Shown here: piece by piece, positions 13,760 to 14,707 of the stretch | Position numbering within the stretch: the first letter of the stretch is position 1 | How the letters are laid out: each line of letters opens with the position of its first letter | NCBI GenBank assembly: GCA_051278165.1 | Contig: JBNMNW010000132.1 | Coordinates: 1 to 14,707 of the forward strand | Length of the DNA: 14,707 bases | Origin: GCA-2684655 sp051278165 | GTDB taxonomy: Bacteria; Planctomycetota; UBA1135; UBA2386 | Reading direction: 5' to 3' | Notes under the pieces: model-generated | The model's database searches: none | What the model was told of the DNA's origin: nothing | What the model saw: only the letters and a program-made list of their open reading frames with translations | Translations under genes and position numbers: made by a program

Positions 13760-14707
13760 CTATCGAGTGCGCGACTTCGAGTCTTTCGACTTGCCGCGCT
13801 TGTGTTGCTTCGAACCTTGCTTGCCGGGTGGTTGCGGCGCCTTCGGATCGAGCACGACGTCCTTGGCCTGCGGGATCACGGCCTGCTGGGGGGCGGCCTG
13901 TGGGATCACGGCCTGTGGGATCACGGCCTGTGGGATCACGGCCTGTGGGATCACGGCCTGCGGGGTCACCTTCACTTCGCGCACGAATTGCGAGGCGAGT
14001 GCGCTCAATTGCGTCTTGGTGTTACCGGTCAATTCACTGAGGTCGCGTAGCGGTGAAGCAACCGACATCAAGTAGGTGCGTTCGGACTCGATGCTGGCGA
14101 GCTTGTCGGCGATTCGCGGCGCGTAGTCTTTTAGCTGTTCACACAGCATCTCGCCGGCAGCTGCCATGAAGCGCGAACCAAAGTGATCGCCGATGCTCTC
14201 AGTCGTCTGTGGCAACAGCACGCCGCGGAATTGCGCGACGCGCTGGTGTAGGTGCAAGCGGCCTGCCTCACCAAGATGCTTAGCCTTGTCCCTGCCAGGA
14301 ATCTTGACGTCCGGCTTGTCGAACGCGCCGAAGATGCGTGTGCGCACCTTGTCGACCGAACGGAAGCTGATGCGATCCATGACGCTCTTCTTGACTGGGA
14401 TCGTGCGCACGTCCACCGGCACGACCGCGTGCTTTGGCCATGAGACCTGGCCCAAGCTATCGAGTGAGTGCGAACGCAAGACGCGCAGGTCGACACCCGC
14501 GCGGCGCGACAGTTCGCTAATGCCATCCGGCAGATCGAAGCCGGCGTCCATTTGCGCACCCGCTTGCGAGAAGGCCTTACTGGCAGCTTCGAGGCATGCT
14601 TCGCGGTAGTCCTTGACCAGCGGCGACCACTGACCTTGCACCAGCCACTCCAGGCTTTGGCTCGATAAGAACCACGTGTCGATGGAGGCGCCCAGCGTGC
14701 GTAGCAG
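13760..14707 (-). CDS. Hypothetical protein with VIPQA-repeat C-terminal region (5' partial)
   Basis: The frame is open through the right edge of the window: codons upstream of the GTG at 14641 read LLRTLGASIDTWFLSSQSLEWLV without a stop. The protein therefore continues beyond 14707 and only its last ~315 residues are visible. I do not recognise it. It is soluble, mixed alpha/beta then helical (about 120 residues ending in LSELTGNTKTQLSALASQFVREV, plausibly coiled coil). It then has seven pentapeptide units of VIPQA type, a Pro/Lys linker and a strongly basic end (KQGSKQHKRGKSKDSKSRTR). A large GTPase or motor-type protein with a helical stalk is conceivable, but nothing visible proves it. 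The basic tail could bind nucleic acid or membrane. It converges with the Lon-like gene. Confidence 0.7.
   Translation of the reverse strand: MLRTLGASIDTWFLSSQSLEWLVQGQWSPLVKDYREACLEAASKAFSQAGAQMDAGFDLPDGISELSRRAGVDLRVLRSHSLDSLGQVSWPKHAVVPVDVRTIPVKKSVMDRISFRSVDKVRTRIFGAFDKPDVKIPGRDKAKHLGEAGRLHLHQRVAQFRGVLLPQTTESIGDHFGSRFMAAAGEMLCEQLKDYAPRIADKLASIESERTYLMSVASPLRDLSELTGNTKTQLSALASQFVREVKVTPQAVIPQAVIPQAVIPQAVIPQAAPQQAVIPQAKDVVLDPKAPQPPGKQGSKQHKRGKSKDSKSRTR
13865..13969. repeat. 15-bp tandem repeat array, seven units (VIPQA-coding)
   Basis: Units begin at 13865, 13880, 13895, 13910, 13925, 13940 and 13955. The four central units (13895-13954) are identical GGCCTGTGGGATCAC, and the flanking units are diverged (one reads GGCCTGCTGGGGGGC). 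The minus strand encodes VTPQA, VIPQA x4, APQQA, VIPQA within the right-edge gene. Four perfect copies imply very recent expansion or active homogenisation. Confidence 0.95.

Noticed and set aside
13865..13969. CRISPR array
   Set aside because: The 15-bp units are directly adjacent with no spacers, lie inside a coding frame, and no cas gene is present. The same holds for 5489-5593.
13701..14075. Plus-strand open frame over the VIPQA array
   Set aside because: It exists only because the repeat unit is a multiple of three and lacks stops. The minus-strand frame continues for over 300 residues with normal composition.

Overview
The window (14,707 bp, high G+C judged by eye, GTG/TTG starts in use) comes from a bacterial chromosome. 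It is almost certainly Gram-negative, because it carries a periplasmic adaptor and FtsX-type permeases of a tripartite efflux system. I cannot fix the phylum. The gene set (DnaE2-type polymerase, Rpn nuclease with a Q/E/R/G-rich tail, LonB/YcbZ-like protease) fits lineages such as Planctomycetota, Myxococcota or some Gammaproteobacteria. No rRNA, tRNA, CRISPR array or phage structural gene was seen.

Layout. Bases 1-3268 (+) are the C-terminal ~1,088 residues of a DnaE2/ImuC-like DNA polymerase whose start lies off the left edge. Bases 3300-5870 look like a decaying accessory patch. It holds a short minus-strand gene ending in a good intrinsic terminator (3323-3742), a NYN/PIN-like RNase (3866-4387, +), an Rpn/YhgA-like PD-(D/E)XK nuclease (4450-5478, +), and a minus-strand MFS transporter fragment keeping only the first ~67 residues, whose tail is a 15-bp repeat array. 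Bases 5909-10534 are a compact minus-strand efflux operon, transcribed in the order adaptor, ABC ATPase, permease 1, permease 2, with 2-3 bp between the last three. Across an 82-bp divergent gap, 10617-13648 (+) is a UspA-like gene overlapping a Lon-like ATP-dependent protease gene by 4 bp (GTGA). Converging on it from the right edge is a minus-strand gene of unknown function (13760 to beyond 14707) whose C-terminal part contains a repeated VIPQA pentapeptide.

Working together. The four efflux genes should form one machine: adaptor plus ATPase plus two FtsX-family permeases, with an outer-membrane partner encoded elsewhere. UspA and the Lon-like protease are probably co-translated and point to stress-linked protein quality control. 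DnaE2 is a damage-tolerance polymerase, usually last in an imuA-imuB-dnaE2 operon, so its partners may lie just off the left edge.

The most unusual signal is not a gene. At least five unrelated loci on both strands carry tandem repeats with a 15-bp period (dnaE2, the MFS remnant, the ABC ATPase tail, the Lon-like N-terminus, the right-edge gene), plus 12-bp and 18-bp examples. The unit sequences differ but the period is shared. This suggests a genome-wide habit of generating or tolerating five-codon expansions.
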